DNA from: Betaproteobacteria bacterium
GTDB lineage: Bacteria; Pseudomonadota; Gammaproteobacteria; Burkholderiales; Casimicrobiaceae
Assembly (NCBI GenBank): GCA_016192065.1
Contig: JACPUX010000042.1
Coordinates: 1-32,925, forward strand
DNA: 32,925 bases
Reading direction: 5' to 3'
Shown: piece by piece, positions 1 through 7,548 of the stretch
How positions within the stretch are numbered: position 1 is the stretch's first letter
Layout: each line of letters opens with the position of its first letter
Program-made: the position numbers and the translations under genes
Notes under the pieces: generated by a model
Database searches by the model: none
Told to the model about the DNA's origin: nothing
The model's input: only the letters and a program-made list of their open reading frames with translations

Positions 1-2
1 AG

Positions 3-122
3 ATTTTCTTGCATCTCGTCGAGACCAATATTTTCGAGAAAATTACGCTGGATCAACTCGTTGCCAATGCCGTACTGCGCGATTCCGATCCGGCAGAAGG
101 CAACCAGCTGATTCTCTTCTGA
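3..122 (+). CDS. C-terminal end of an unidentified protein, cut by the window edge
   Basis: An open frame runs from the first bases of the window to a TGA at 120-122 and gives 39 residues, ending in LVANAVLRDSDPAEGNQL plus ILF. The mix of acidic and aliphatic residues looks like a genuine protein end rather than chance, but it is too short to assign to a family. It converges on the integrase gene, whose stop lies about 60 bases further on. The true start is outside the window. I do not recognise the product. Confidence 0.45.
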   Translation: MFLHLVETNIFEKITLDQLVANAVLRDSDPAEGNQLILF

Positions 123-183
123 AATCTACCGGACAGTAGTGCTTAAGAATGATGAGTAGAGGGAGGTGTCGAGCGGGGCGTGG

Positions 184-1206
184 TCAGGTCGCGTTTCCGC
201 CATGGAGGTCGGGGCGGCGTACGGGTGTCGGTGACTCGGTGGGCGTGACGCGCCTGCTGCCGAGGTAGACGCTGGTAATCGATATACGCCCGTGACCGAG
301 GCGGGCGGCGATCTCCTTTCGGGCCTGCAAGTCGAGCGCCGGGGCCACCTTTGAACCGCCAGCGATCGGCGGTGGCGCCTCCGTGATGGTCTGATAGTCG
401 TCGGCCGCGCCCTGATGTCGCAGACCGTGTGGCACAACACCCAAGCCGGTGCGCGTGATGCCGAAGCGCTCCATCACATAGCGCAACCGCCGCATCGCCT
501 GCTGCAGCGTCAGGCGTGGGTCGCTGACACTCTCATTGATACCCAGCGCCACCCGGCGCGCGTAGGCGATGGCTTCCTCTCGCACTGCGTTGTTGATGGG
601 AAACAGACGTTCCCGTCCGCCCTTGGTGCCCCGATGCGTATCCAGGTAGAAGGCAGTGCCGTCGTCCGGTTTGGCCACCTGTGCGGCACTGATCACGTCG
701 GTGTGCGGACGGAGCATCACGCTCTCCTTGAAGCGCAACTGGAATGCCTGCATCAGTTTCAGGGAGGCGGCGGCATGCACGTCGTAGGCCTCGACTTCCT
801 TGATGACGGTGTCCACGTCGACGCCCTGGGCGCGCCATGACTTGTCGACGCCGGCCGCCAAGCGGCGTTGATACAGCTTCGGATCATCGAAGTAGCATTG
901 GATTGGTTTCAGCAGCTTCGGCTTGCCGATCCAGCCGGCGAAGGTTTTCATGAAGCTGAAGTAGGTCTGGATCGTCGCCGGGCTCAGCCGTCCGGCACGC
1001 GCTTCCTCCAGCCAGTAGCGAGTGACGGCTTCGACATGGCGACCGCTGAAGGAGCGCGGGTCCAGCTTGAAGTGCTTCGGATGCCCGCGCAGAAAATCGA
1101 ACAGCCAGATGCAGAAGCGCGTGCGCTCCGCCATCGTCTTGTGGCTCACGCCCTTGGGCTTGCTGCTGTGCTGCCAGTTGTGCTGCTGCAGGATCAACTG
1201 CAGCAC
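184..1206 (-). CDS. tyrosine recombinase / integrase (Integrase_1 type), N terminus frameshifted
   Basis: The 340-residue product is a site-specific tyrosine recombinase, the kind of enzyme that moves islands and integrative conjugative elements. Counting from the GTG at 1206, an N-terminal SAM-like DNA-binding domain covers about residues 20-100. The catalytic set is visible: Arg158 in LRFKESVML, Lys195 in GTKGGRERL, His260 and Arg263 in HGLRHQ, His305 in LGHGR and the nucleophile Tyr314 in SVYLG. By recollection this arrangement belongs to the phage_int_SAM_2 / Integrase_1 families. The GTG has no convincing ribosome site. A better start (ATG at 1336 with AGGAAAG before it) lies in another frame, and the two frames join if one base is removed from a five-C run near 1222-1226. 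The catalytic domain is intact, but expression of a full-length enzyme is doubtful unless this is a sequencing error. Confidence 0.8.
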   Translation of the reverse strand: MLQLILQQHNWQHSSKPKGVSHKTMAERTRFCIWLFDFLRGHPKHFKLDPRSFSGRHVEAVTRYWLEEARAGRLSPATIQTYFSFMKTFAGWIGKPKLLKPIQCYFDDPKLYQRRLAAGVDKSWRAQGVDVDTVIKEVEAYDVHAAASLKLMQAFQLRFKESVMLRPHTDVISAAQVAKPDDGTAFYLDTHRGTKGGRERLFPINNAVREEAIAYARRVALGINESVSDPRLTLQQAMRRLRYVMERFGITRTGLGVVPHGLRHQGAADDYQTITEAPPPIAGGSKVAPALDLQARKEIAARLGHGRISITSVYLGSRRVTPTESPTPVRRPDLHGGNAT

Positions 1207-1221
1207 GTAGCCACTGCGCTT

Positions 1222-1336
1222 GGGGGTTCAAGGGTATGTCGTCCAGGTCCGTCTGTTCGTAGGTGCGCGACTGCCCACGGCGTTTGCCGTGTCGAGGGGT
1301 GGAGCGGTCGTTCCAACCGTTGCTTTGCTTGTCCAT
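1222..1336 (-). pseudogene. displaced N-terminal segment of the integrase
   Basis: From an ATG at 1336, preceded by AGGAAAG, a frame reads MDKQSNGWNDRSTPRHGKRR and continues to DLDDIPLNP. It then runs out of frame with the integrase body. Dropping one of five consecutive C residues (minus strand) after LN joins it to PKRSGYVLQLILQQHNW, the expected opening of this integrase family. The segment is therefore most likely the true N terminus, separated by a single-base insertion in a homopolymer. Confidence 0.55.
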
Positions 1337-1505
1337 GGCATCTTTCCTTTTTTTCATTCGTCGATTCGGTGGTACCCGGTGTTCGTGCATCGGCGGGTTC
1401 CGGGCGCCTATGCCAAGCCAGTGTTTGCCGTCATCGCCAGAGCGACGGCGGCGCGGAGGTGCGTAAAAGTGATCGCCAGCCAGCATGCGTCGGGCGCAAT
1501 GTGGC

Positions 1506-2147
1506 GTTCGCTGTAGCGAACCAGGTTCTCAAGGAACCCGAGCCAACCCCGGAGGCGTGACCTCCGGTACGGTGCCCGAGCGGCACCGCGAACTCGCTCC
1601 CCATCGCCGGCTTGACTGGCAACGTCCGCTCCGCGACGGACGCGCAATGCCGTTTACGCGGGCCGTGGCGCCGCACCGAGGTGCGGCAGCGCACGGCTGA
1701 CCGAGGTCAGGGCGTGAGTGCGAGGGGAAGGAACTCGAACGCCGGCCCCGCAGGGCTGGCGTCATTCGCGGCCTGGAACAGGCGCGAGAGATGGGGAAGG
1801 GCCAAGGCAGTCGCAGCGAAGTGCGAGCGCCGGCAGCAAGGTGCTCAAGGCACCGGTGGTCGGGCCACCGTCTATGACATCGCCGCTCGGGGCGGATGAT
1901 GCCCAAGGCGCATCCTCTCTTCCTTGCATCGGGTGCGAAGGAAGGAGCTGGCCCCATGGTCAAGCCATGGGCCGCGCCACAATCAACAGCAAAAATGGCA
2001 GGGACGCCAAGCGTCCGGAACAACAGGCGCTCAAGGCGCCACGGTGAAGATCACCACTCAAAGGGCTTGCGTTTCCGTGCGCGATGCACGCCGGGCCGCT
2101 AGCTGGACCGGGCTGATGCAGTTTCATAGTGGCGCCGGAAACGCGCC
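1506..2147 (+). other. array of about twenty small stem-loops in a gene-free region; candidate structured RNA
   Basis: No convincing gene lies between about 1340 and 2486. Instead the sequence is filled with short perfect inverted repeats placed almost end to end. Examples are 1524-1538 (GGTTC-TCAAG-GAACC), 1840-1854 (GGTGC-TCAAG-GCACC), 1954-1970 (CCATGG-TCAAG-CCATGG), 2002-2016 (GGACG-CCAAG-CGTCC) and 2026-2040 (GGCGC-TCAAG-GCGCC). TCGGG loops occur at 1854-1870, 1883-1895 and 1919-1944. CGAG loops occur at 1671-1686 (inside an outer stem 1662-1697) and 1697-1710. Other stems are at 1506-1521, 1549-1567, 1570-1588, 1623-1642, 1739-1762, 1771-1783, 1811-1826, 1898-1914, 2043-2055, 2076-2090 and 2131-2147. 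Stems differ while loops recur. The loop ends T and G can form a U-G pair only in plus-strand RNA, and the stem at 1739-1762 has one G-U pair in the same sense. That points to a plus-strand transcript leading towards the gene at 2487. Function unknown. Confidence 0.6.
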
Positions 2148-2486
2148 CTTGCAATCCCGAAAATTGCCGATTAGCGTGCCGCGAGCCGCAAGCGCCCGGA
2201 TTTGCCGTGGTCTTGACGTGGCATCGTTCTACCTCTGGTTCCGAGCCGACGAGTACCGCGACGACGGCCCTGCGCGGCGATGTCACTCCAAGTTGAATGG
2301 GAAGCGCCGATGGTGCCCCGGGCGGGCATGCCCGCCTCCGTCCTGACAGACCGTTGTCACCCCAGTCGATGCCCGGTGTCACTGGGCAACGAGTACGCGG
2401 CAAGCCATCGGGTACAGACCCTGGCAACGGGGTTGAAGCCGACGACGGGTGCGCGACGCTGACAGCTAGTCACCCGGAGAACTGTC
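2148..2486. other. non-coding stretch with a 16-base perfect palindrome
   Basis: This continues the gene-free region up to the start codon at 2487. The stem-loops become sparse. The clearest element is the perfect palindrome GGCGGGCATGCCCGCC at 2321-2336, which can form a six-pair stem with a CATG loop. A CGGAG ribosome site lies shortly before 2487. No T tract follows the palindrome, so it is not a typical terminator. It could be a protein-binding site or part of a leader RNA. Confidence 0.4.
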
Positions 2487-3002
2487 ATGCCAACGCTGCA
2501 AGTCGTCCACGGGCGCATCGTCGACCTGCGCCGCTACACCAATGTCCATCTCTACTACTGCCGCCGTCCGTTCGGGCCGACCGACCGCTACGAGCTGTGG
2601 ATCAAGCTGCCCGACGGCGTCGAGCGCAAATTCACCATCAACACCCGGACCATGCCGGCGCGGCGAGGGCACGAGGTCAGCCTCATCGTTACCACGCACC
2701 AGGTGCCGCAAGTGCTGGGATTGGCCAACTGGTCCACGATTGATGGCGTCAACTACGTGCGCACCGATGCACCGCCGCTGGTCCGGGCTTGGGACTTCGT
2801 GGCGCTGGTGGCGGCGTTCCTGGCCGCAGCCATCCTCTTCGGGGATATCGGCATGGTGCTGTTCGTGCCAGCGGCGGTGGCGTGCTTGCTGGCGGTCGGA
2901 CTTGGGCGGGCAATGGTGCGGACGCGGCGGGCTGCTCAGGTGGACCGGGCCATCGACGCCGAGGAACGGCGGACGAGCCGATCCACGCCGACGCTGCAAT
3001 GA
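2487..3002 (+). CDS. unknown protein with two C-terminal membrane helices
   Basis: This 171-residue protein is not one I recognise. Residues 1-100 look like a small soluble beta-rich domain with many charged residues (for example VVHGRIVDLRRYTNVHLYYC). Two closely spaced hydrophobic helices follow at about 103-118 and 121-139, then an arginine-rich tail that should stay in the cytoplasm. There is no signal peptide, so both ends probably face the cytoplasm. The ATG at 2487 has CGGAG a few bases before it. The stop overlaps the start of the next gene (ATGA), which suggests co-translation. It lies directly after the stem-loop array and may be expressed from the same transcript. Confidence 0.6.
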   Translation: MPTLQVVHGRIVDLRRYTNVHLYYCRRPFGPTDRYELWIKLPDGVERKFTINTRTMPARRGHEVSLIVTTHQVPQVLGLANWSTIDGVNYVRTDAPPLVRAWDFVALVAAFLAAAILFGDIGMVLFVPAAVACLLAVGLGRAMVRTRRAAQVDRAIDAEERRTSRSTPTLQ

Positions 3003-3235
3003 CCATCCGCTTTGGCAACCAGGTCGGGTTGGCCTCGCGGGATCGCTTCCGGCTGATGCTGCTTCTTGAGCGCGACCCCGGCGACATCGTGTGCTTCGCC
3101 CAGCTGCAGGCACTGATGCAACAACACCGCGCCACAGTGCGGGGGGGGTCGCGCGAAGCCGAGTTCCTGCGCTGGCTGATGGACAGGGAGTGGAATCGCC
3201 TGGCGCCGGGCAGCGGCTACCGTGAGCCGCTTTGA
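2999..3235 (+). CDS. small unknown protein, coupled to the preceding membrane protein
   Basis: The 78-residue product starts with MTIRFGNQVGLASRDRFRLM and starts within an ATGA overlap with the stop of the gene before it. It has no membrane segment. It is rich in Arg, Leu and Met and probably helical (LLLERDPGDIVCF, AEFLRWLMDREW). A run of eight G at 3141-3148 lies inside the coding region, so a one-base slip would change the last 30 residues. I do not recognise the family. Its coupling to the two-helix protein suggests a joint function, perhaps as a pair carried by the island. Confidence 0.5.
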   Translation: MTIRFGNQVGLASRDRFRLMLLLERDPGDIVCFAQLQALMQQHRATVRGGSREAEFLRWLMDREWNRLAPGSGYREPL

Positions 3236-3533
3236 AGCTACCGTAACCGCCTTGCTGAGTTCGCTTCTGAAAAGAGTGGCAAGTGCATCACCCGGCAGCC
3301 GAAAAATGGATGCAAATGGGTTGGGAAATGAGCATCATCGCTCGCTCACCTACAGCGCGAACCACTACCCCGTCCATCTTGGCTTTTTGGCGAAATAGCG
3401 CGTTCGTACGCACACCTGCTGCCAACGCGAGTCCATGATGCCGATCCACACCGACGCCCACGCCCGAATGCTTCGCGAGCCACGCTCGTCAAGCATCGTC
3501 GCGGCGGCGGATAGCGCTGAGTTTCGATGCCCT
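3236..3533. other. non-coding spacer
   Basis: About 300 bases without a supportable gene. Short open frames exist on both strands but none has a ribosome site, a recognisable motif or a plausible composition. Nothing structured stands out apart from short inverted repeats. The segment separates the unknown gene pair from the regulated defence operon and probably marks a module boundary. Confidence 0.4.
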
Positions 3534-3597
3534 TTGGATTGTCGAAGCCAAGCCGATACTGTAAAGTGCAGTACATTTACAGTGGTTTCTGGAGAGG
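3534..3597 (+). promoter_or_regulatory. promoter and palindromic operator of the defence operon
   Basis: TTGGAT at 3534-3539 and TACTGT at 3557-3562, 17 bases apart, can serve as -35 and -10 elements. An inverted repeat ACTGTAAA (3558-3565) and TTTACAGT (3576-3583), with 10 bases between the arms, overlaps the -10. A GGAGAGG ribosome site follows at 3591-3597. Operators of this kind are commonly bound by ribbon-helix-helix dimers, and the first gene downstream encodes such a protein. I infer that it represses its own operon. Confidence 0.55.
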
Positions 3598-3599
3598 CT

Positions 3600-3797
3600 A
3601 TGGCCACCGGCAAGACTGCCACGCTCACATTTCGTATCGAACCCAGACTAAAAGAGGCGCTTCGCATTGCGGCGGATCAGGAGCATCGATCCATCGCGAA
3701 CATGGTTGAAGTTCTGATTCGGGGCTACTGCGAGCGACATGGCATTGCGATTCCGTACTCCGAGGAAACCAAGAACAACAACGGAGCGCGTTCATGA
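3600..3797 (+). CDS. ribbon-helix-helix (Arc/CopG-like) transcriptional regulator
   Basis: The 65-residue protein begins with MATGKTATLTFRIEPRLKEA and has the layout of a ribbon-helix-helix DNA-binding domain. The beta strand TATLTFRIEP (about 6-15) would insert into the major groove. Helix one (LKEALRIAADQE) and helix two (SIANMVEVLIRGYCERHG) follow. The start is the ATG at 3600, three bases after GGAGAGG and downstream of an inverted-repeat operator. Its stop overlaps the start of the ATPase gene (ATGA at 3794), so it is the first gene of the operon and probably its autoregulator. A longer frame upstream lacks the family pattern and was not used. Confidence 0.8.
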   Translation: MATGKTATLTFRIEPRLKEALRIAADQEHRSIANMVEVLIRGYCERHGIAIPYSEETKNNNGARS

Positions 3798-6700
3798 TCA
3801 AGACGGTCAAGCAAGCCTGCCGGTTCAACCCCATCATCCGCGACTACCGGATGAGCCAGGGGATCGAGAACCTCGCAGACCTCATCAATGACGCGGGCGA
3901 CGGCAGCGAGTTCTTCTCGCGCAACTTCGTCACCCACGGCATGGATCAGCTTTTCCGAGAAGGTCTGCTGCGTCTGTCCGGCAAATCGGATCAGGCTGTC
4001 TTCGAACTGACCCAGGCGATGGGCGGCGGTAAAACGCACATGATGATCGCGTTGGGATTGCTCGCCCGGCATCCGCACCTGCGTAAGGAAGTTCTGTCTG
4101 CCGATCTGACTTCGCGCATCGAATTCGGCCATGCACGCATCGCCGCATTCAACGGCCGCAACAACCCCGACAACTTCATCTGGGGCGAAATCGCCACCCA
4201 ACTCGGGGCTGCAGAAGCCATCAAGCCGTATTGGGCGAACGGGCCGAAGGCAGTCGATCAGCGCCAGTGGAAAGAAATCATCGGCGACCAGCCAACCCTA
4301 ATCCTGCTGGATGAACTGCCGCCCTATCTGGACAACGCCAGTACGCAGGTGTTCGGCCAAGGCACGCTGGCCAACATGGCGGTCTACAGCCTCTCCAGCC
4401 TGATGAGCGCCGCACTGGAGCTGCCCAACTGCGCCATCGTGGTCGCCAACCTTTCGGGCAGCTACAAAGCCCAGACCAAGGCGCTAGCTGACGCCATCTC
4501 CAACCTACAGCAGGAAACCCGCCGTCAGGCGATGACCATCACGCCGGTGCAACTGGCAGGCAACGAAATCTACGAAATCCTGAAGAAGCGCCTCATCGAC
4601 GAGCTGCCGGACGAACGTGTCGTTTCCGACATCGCCGAGGAGTACGCGCAGCAGATCAAGAAGGCCGAAGACGGCGGCTACATCGTAGCCAGCAGCATCG
4701 AGCAGATCGCCGAGCAGGTGCGGGAAACCTATCCCTTCCACCCATCCTTCAAGCACCTTGTCGCGCTGTTCAAGGAGAACGAAGGCTTCCGCCAGACCCG
4801 GGGCCTGATGCAGTTCACCGCACGCCTGCTCAAGAGTGTGGATGAGCGTGAGGCTGACGACGTATTCCTGATCGGCACACAGCACCTCAATCTGAACGAC
4901 GAGCAGGTAAAGGACGAGATTGAGCGCATTGCGCCCAAGCTGATGCCTGCGGTAACACGCGATATCTCTGACGCGGGTAACGCCATCGCCGAGCATATCG
5001 ACGGAGAATTGGCAGGCGATGCCGCACAGCAGCTCATGACCTTGCTGCTGTCGTCCAGCCTGTCGCGTGCCGTCGGTGGGCGCATCGGCCTGTCCGAAAG
5101 CGAGTTGATCGAGTTCCTTGCCGCGCCGCAGCGCAAGCCAGACGAGTTCCTTCAGGCCTTGCAGCGCCTGCGCGAATCGGCGTGGTACCTCCACCGTGAA
5201 GAGCAACGCTTCTTCATCAAGGAAACCGAGAACCTCTCGCGCCAGATCGAGCGCAACGCCAAGGAAGTTCCGCAACCCAAGGTCGATCAGGCGCTCATCA
5301 ATCGCCTCTCGGGCATCCTCGCGCCGGTCAGCAAGATCGCCTATCAGGACGTGCAGGTACTGCCCCGGCTGGATGAACTCAAGCTCGGTGGCCCGCGCAC
5401 GCTGATCGTCATCAAGCCGGATGGCAAGGTGCCGCCCAGCGAATTGCAGAACTTCTTCGACTACCAGCAAGAGAAGAACAACCTGCTGGTGCTGAGCGGC
5501 CAGGACAGCCTGTTGGCCGACGCGGTTGAGGAACGGCTGCGCGAGTTGTATGCCATCGAGCAAATCCACAAACGCCTAAAGTCCGGCGACACCTTGTTCG
5601 AGGAGGCCCGCGACCGCTTCGAAGAGTCCGAAGATCGCTTCGGCAAGGCTCTGTCGGCAGCCTACAACCGCCTTTATTTCCCGGCCAACGACCCGGTGGA
5701 CGGGCGCGACGTGTTGGCCGGAGTCACTATTGACCAGGGCCTCAAGCTCGGCCAGGGCGATCAGTCCGCCGAGGCGCAGATCGAAAAACTGCTGGCCAGC
5801 CCGCGCGCCGACTACAAACTCGTGGCCGAGCTGGGCAAGGACAACCTCGACGAATGCTTCGCGCAGGCCGAGGAGTACCTGTGGCCGTCAGGCAAGGACA
5901 ACCGCCGCACGCCCTGGAAGGATGTCGCCACCCGCGCCAAGTGCTCGCCCATCTGGCCGTGGATGCCGGGTGTCAGCGGCTTGGATGCGCTCAAGGCCGA
6001 AGCCCTGAAACAAGGCCGCTGGCGTTTGGGTGAGGATGGCTACATCGAGAAGGGGCCGTTCCCAAAGGACAAAGCCACCGTCAACGTCTCCGTCATCAAC
6101 GTCAAGCCGGACACCGGCGAGACGGTGCTGAGCCTCACGCCACGCCACGCGGGTGACAGCCCCGTCGTCTACTGGTCGAACAAACCCGACGTTTCCGACA
6201 AGGACAACAAGGTCGAAGACTTGGACAACTTCGCCACCGGCGAGGGTACGGTCTACTTTGTGGTGAAGGAGCCCACCGGGCGCTATGAAAGCGGCCCAGC
6301 CACCCGCTGGCTCGCCGACCTCAAGATTCGCCATCAGGTCGAACCAGCTGCTGACAAGCGCCGTGTCACCCTGGCTGCCACGCCGCACGCCGATATCTTC
6401 TATACCCTGGACGGCTCCAACCCCAAGGACGGCACCCGCTACGACGCACCGTTCGAGATTGGTTCCGCGAGCTGCCGCCTGCTGGTGTTTGCCCGCGCGG
6501 GCGAGGCCAACAAGACGGCGGATTTTCAGATCCCTGCCAGCGGCGACAAGACAGTGCAGATCGTCGACAGCAAGCCCGCTCGCCTGCAAAGCAAGCGCGT
6601 TGCTCTCGACACGACCGACCGCGTCTTCAGCGTCATCAACCGCTTCCGCGATCAGCCGGGTACGCGCTTCAAGGGTGTGCGCGTCGAAATCGGTGAAGGC

Positions 6701-6919
6701 GAAAACACCGTGACCGTGCGCTTCCAGGAGCGCGAAGTCACCGCAGCCATCATCGAAGGTGTGGTCAATAGCCTGCGCGACGTGCTCAAGGAACCCGACG
6801 CCCCGCTCAACATCGCCATTGCCGACGGCATTCACTTTGATACCGGCTTTGCGCTCAAGGAGTTCGCCAAGCTCGCCGGGATCGAGCTGAAGCCTGGCGA
6901 CATTAATCAGGAGGAATGA
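3794..6919 (+). CDS. DUF499-type AAA ATPase of an Hma-like defence operon
   Basis: This large 1041-residue protein is an ATPase of the DUF499 family. The P-loop is QAMGGGKTH at 74-82, and the Walker B motif ILLDELPPYL places the acidic pair at Asp173-Glu174. The middle region (about 200-600) is helical, with sensor-like and arginine-rich stretches. Near 866-905 a pattern YTLDGSNPKDGTRYDAPF resembles the small beta-sandwich found at the C terminus of chitobiase-like enzymes, which is unusual next to an ATPase. The start overlaps the stop of the regulator gene, and the stop overlaps the next frame. In related loci DUF499 proteins occur with DUF3780, DUF1156 methyltransferases and SNF2-type helicases, as here. 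The enzyme probably powers DNA or protein remodelling for the system; the exact substrate is unknown. Confidence 0.85.
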   Translation: MIKTVKQACRFNPIIRDYRMSQGIENLADLINDAGDGSEFFSRNFVTHGMDQLFREGLLRLSGKSDQAVFELTQAMGGGKTHMMIALGLLARHPHLRKEVLSADLTSRIEFGHARIAAFNGRNNPDNFIWGEIATQLGAAEAIKPYWANGPKAVDQRQWKEIIGDQPTLILLDELPPYLDNASTQVFGQGTLANMAVYSLSSLMSAALELPNCAIVVANLSGSYKAQTKALADAISNLQQETRRQAMTITPVQLAGNEIYEILKKRLIDELPDERVVSDIAEEYAQQIKKAEDGGYIVASSIEQIAEQVRETYPFHPSFKHLVALFKENEGFRQTRGLMQFTARLLKSVDEREADDVFLIGTQHLNLNDEQVKDEIERIAPKLMPAVTRDISDAGNAIAEHIDGELAGDAAQQLMTLLLSSSLSRAVGGRIGLSESELIEFLAAPQRKPDEFLQALQRLRESAWYLHREEQRFFIKETENLSRQIERNAKEVPQPKVDQALINRLSGILAPVSKIAYQDVQVLPRLDELKLGGPRTLIVIKPDGKVPPSELQNFFDYQQEKNNLLVLSGQDSLLADAVEERLRELYAIEQIHKRLKSGDTLFEEARDRFEESEDRFGKALSAAYNRLYFPANDPVDGRDVLAGVTIDQGLKLGQGDQSAEAQIEKLLASPRADYKLVAELGKDNLDECFAQAEEYLWPSGKDNRRTPWKDVATRAKCSPIWPWMPGVSGLDALKAEALKQGRWRLGEDGYIEKGPFPKDKATVNVSVINVKPDTGETVLSLTPRHAGDSPVVYWSNKPDVSDKDNKVEDLDNFATGEGTVYFVVKEPTGRYESGPATRWLADLKIRHQVEPAADKRRVTLAATPHADIFYTLDGSNPKDGTRYDAPFEIGSASCRLLVFARAGEANKTADFQIPASGDKTVQIVDSKPARLQSKRVALDTTDRVFSVINRFRDQPGTRFKGVRVEIGEGENTVTVRFQEREVTAAIIEGVVNSLRDVLKEPDAPLNIAIADGIHFDTGFALKEFAKLAGIELKPGDINQEE

Positions 6920-6921
6920 GG

Positions 6922-7548
6922 ATGGCCAAAGCCGCAGCCAACACCCCATCGCCCAAAGCGCGTGCGCAAGTGCTGCACACGCTGGGCTTTGGCGTGCCTG
7001 CGACTTCCGATCCGCATCACTTCAAAGTCATCATTCCCAAGGCCAGCTCGGGCAAGGTTCAGATCAGCGAACACCTCGGCTTGCAGTCTGCAAGTAACGA
7101 CAACGCGGTGATCGACCGCGTTCTACTCGAGCGCCCCCGCTGGACAGCGGTCCGTGCCGAGGTGCAACGCGCCTTCAACGCACGTCTGGCCGCGCATGGC
7201 ATCAAGCCTGGCGCGTGGAAGGTCGGCGACAACCCGGTGGATCGCCTGCTGGGCAAGGAATTGTGTGTGCTGGCCTGGGCCGTTGAGCAGATGGAGATGG
7301 AAAAAATTCCCGTCGCCGTGCGCAACTGGCTGGCGCTGCGCCCGGAGGAACGCTGGTGGCTGTTTGGCATGACCGCCATGAGCACCGGCGGGGTTATGGA
7401 TGCGGCTAAGGGCTGGCGCGCCGCGCTCAAGCACGCCTTGGGCGATGTGGCTCAGAGCGAACTGCTCGCCCCCCGCGCACGACGGGGCAAAGCTGATCAG
7501 GAGGTCGTGCAGGCGTCGTTGGGGCTGTTCGGAGACGAATCGCCATGA
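6922..7548 (+). CDS. DUF3780 family protein
   Basis: The 208-residue product matches my memory of the DUF3780 family, which is found almost only beside DUF499 ATPases and DUF1156 methyltransferases. Visible conserved stretches are HTLGFGVP near the N terminus, NPVDRLLGKELCVLAWAVE in the middle and RPEERWWLFGMTAMSTGG. There is no membrane segment or known catalytic motif. AGGAGG at 6909-6914 is seven bases before the ATG at 6922. The earlier ATG at 6916 overlaps the ATPase stop but is too close to that site, so 6922 is preferred. The 3' end overlaps darT by ATGA. Its role in the complex is unknown. Confidence 0.8.
   Translation: MAKAAANTPSPKARAQVLHTLGFGVPATSDPHHFKVIIPKASSGKVQISEHLGLQSASNDNAVIDRVLLERPRWTAVRAEVQRAFNARLAAHGIKPGAWKVGDNPVDRLLGKELCVLAWAVEQMEMEKIPVAVRNWLALRPEERWWLFGMTAMSTGGVMDAAKGWRAALKHALGDVAQSELLAPRARRGKADQEVVQASLGLFGDESP

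Noticed and set aside
1506..2147. Reading the stem-loop array as integron attC sites or as a CRISPR array
   Set aside because: There are no conserved attC ends or cassette genes, and no repeats of constant length with spacers. Only the loops are shared and the stems differ.
1529..2346. Several open frames of 95-164 codons on both strands across the array
   Set aside because: They have no ribosome sites, the amino acid content is that of random GC-rich sequence, and the frames conflict with each other. The stem-loops explain the region better.
3365..3667. A minus-strand frame of about 100 codons upstream of the RHH gene
   Set aside because: It crosses the operator and the start of the RHH gene and has no recognisable motif.
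4505..5569. A 354-codon minus-strand frame opposite the DUF499 ATPase
   Set aside because: It lies within a gene with Walker motifs on the other strand and translates into a low-information mirror rich in Leu, Gln and Val. No ribosome site was seen.
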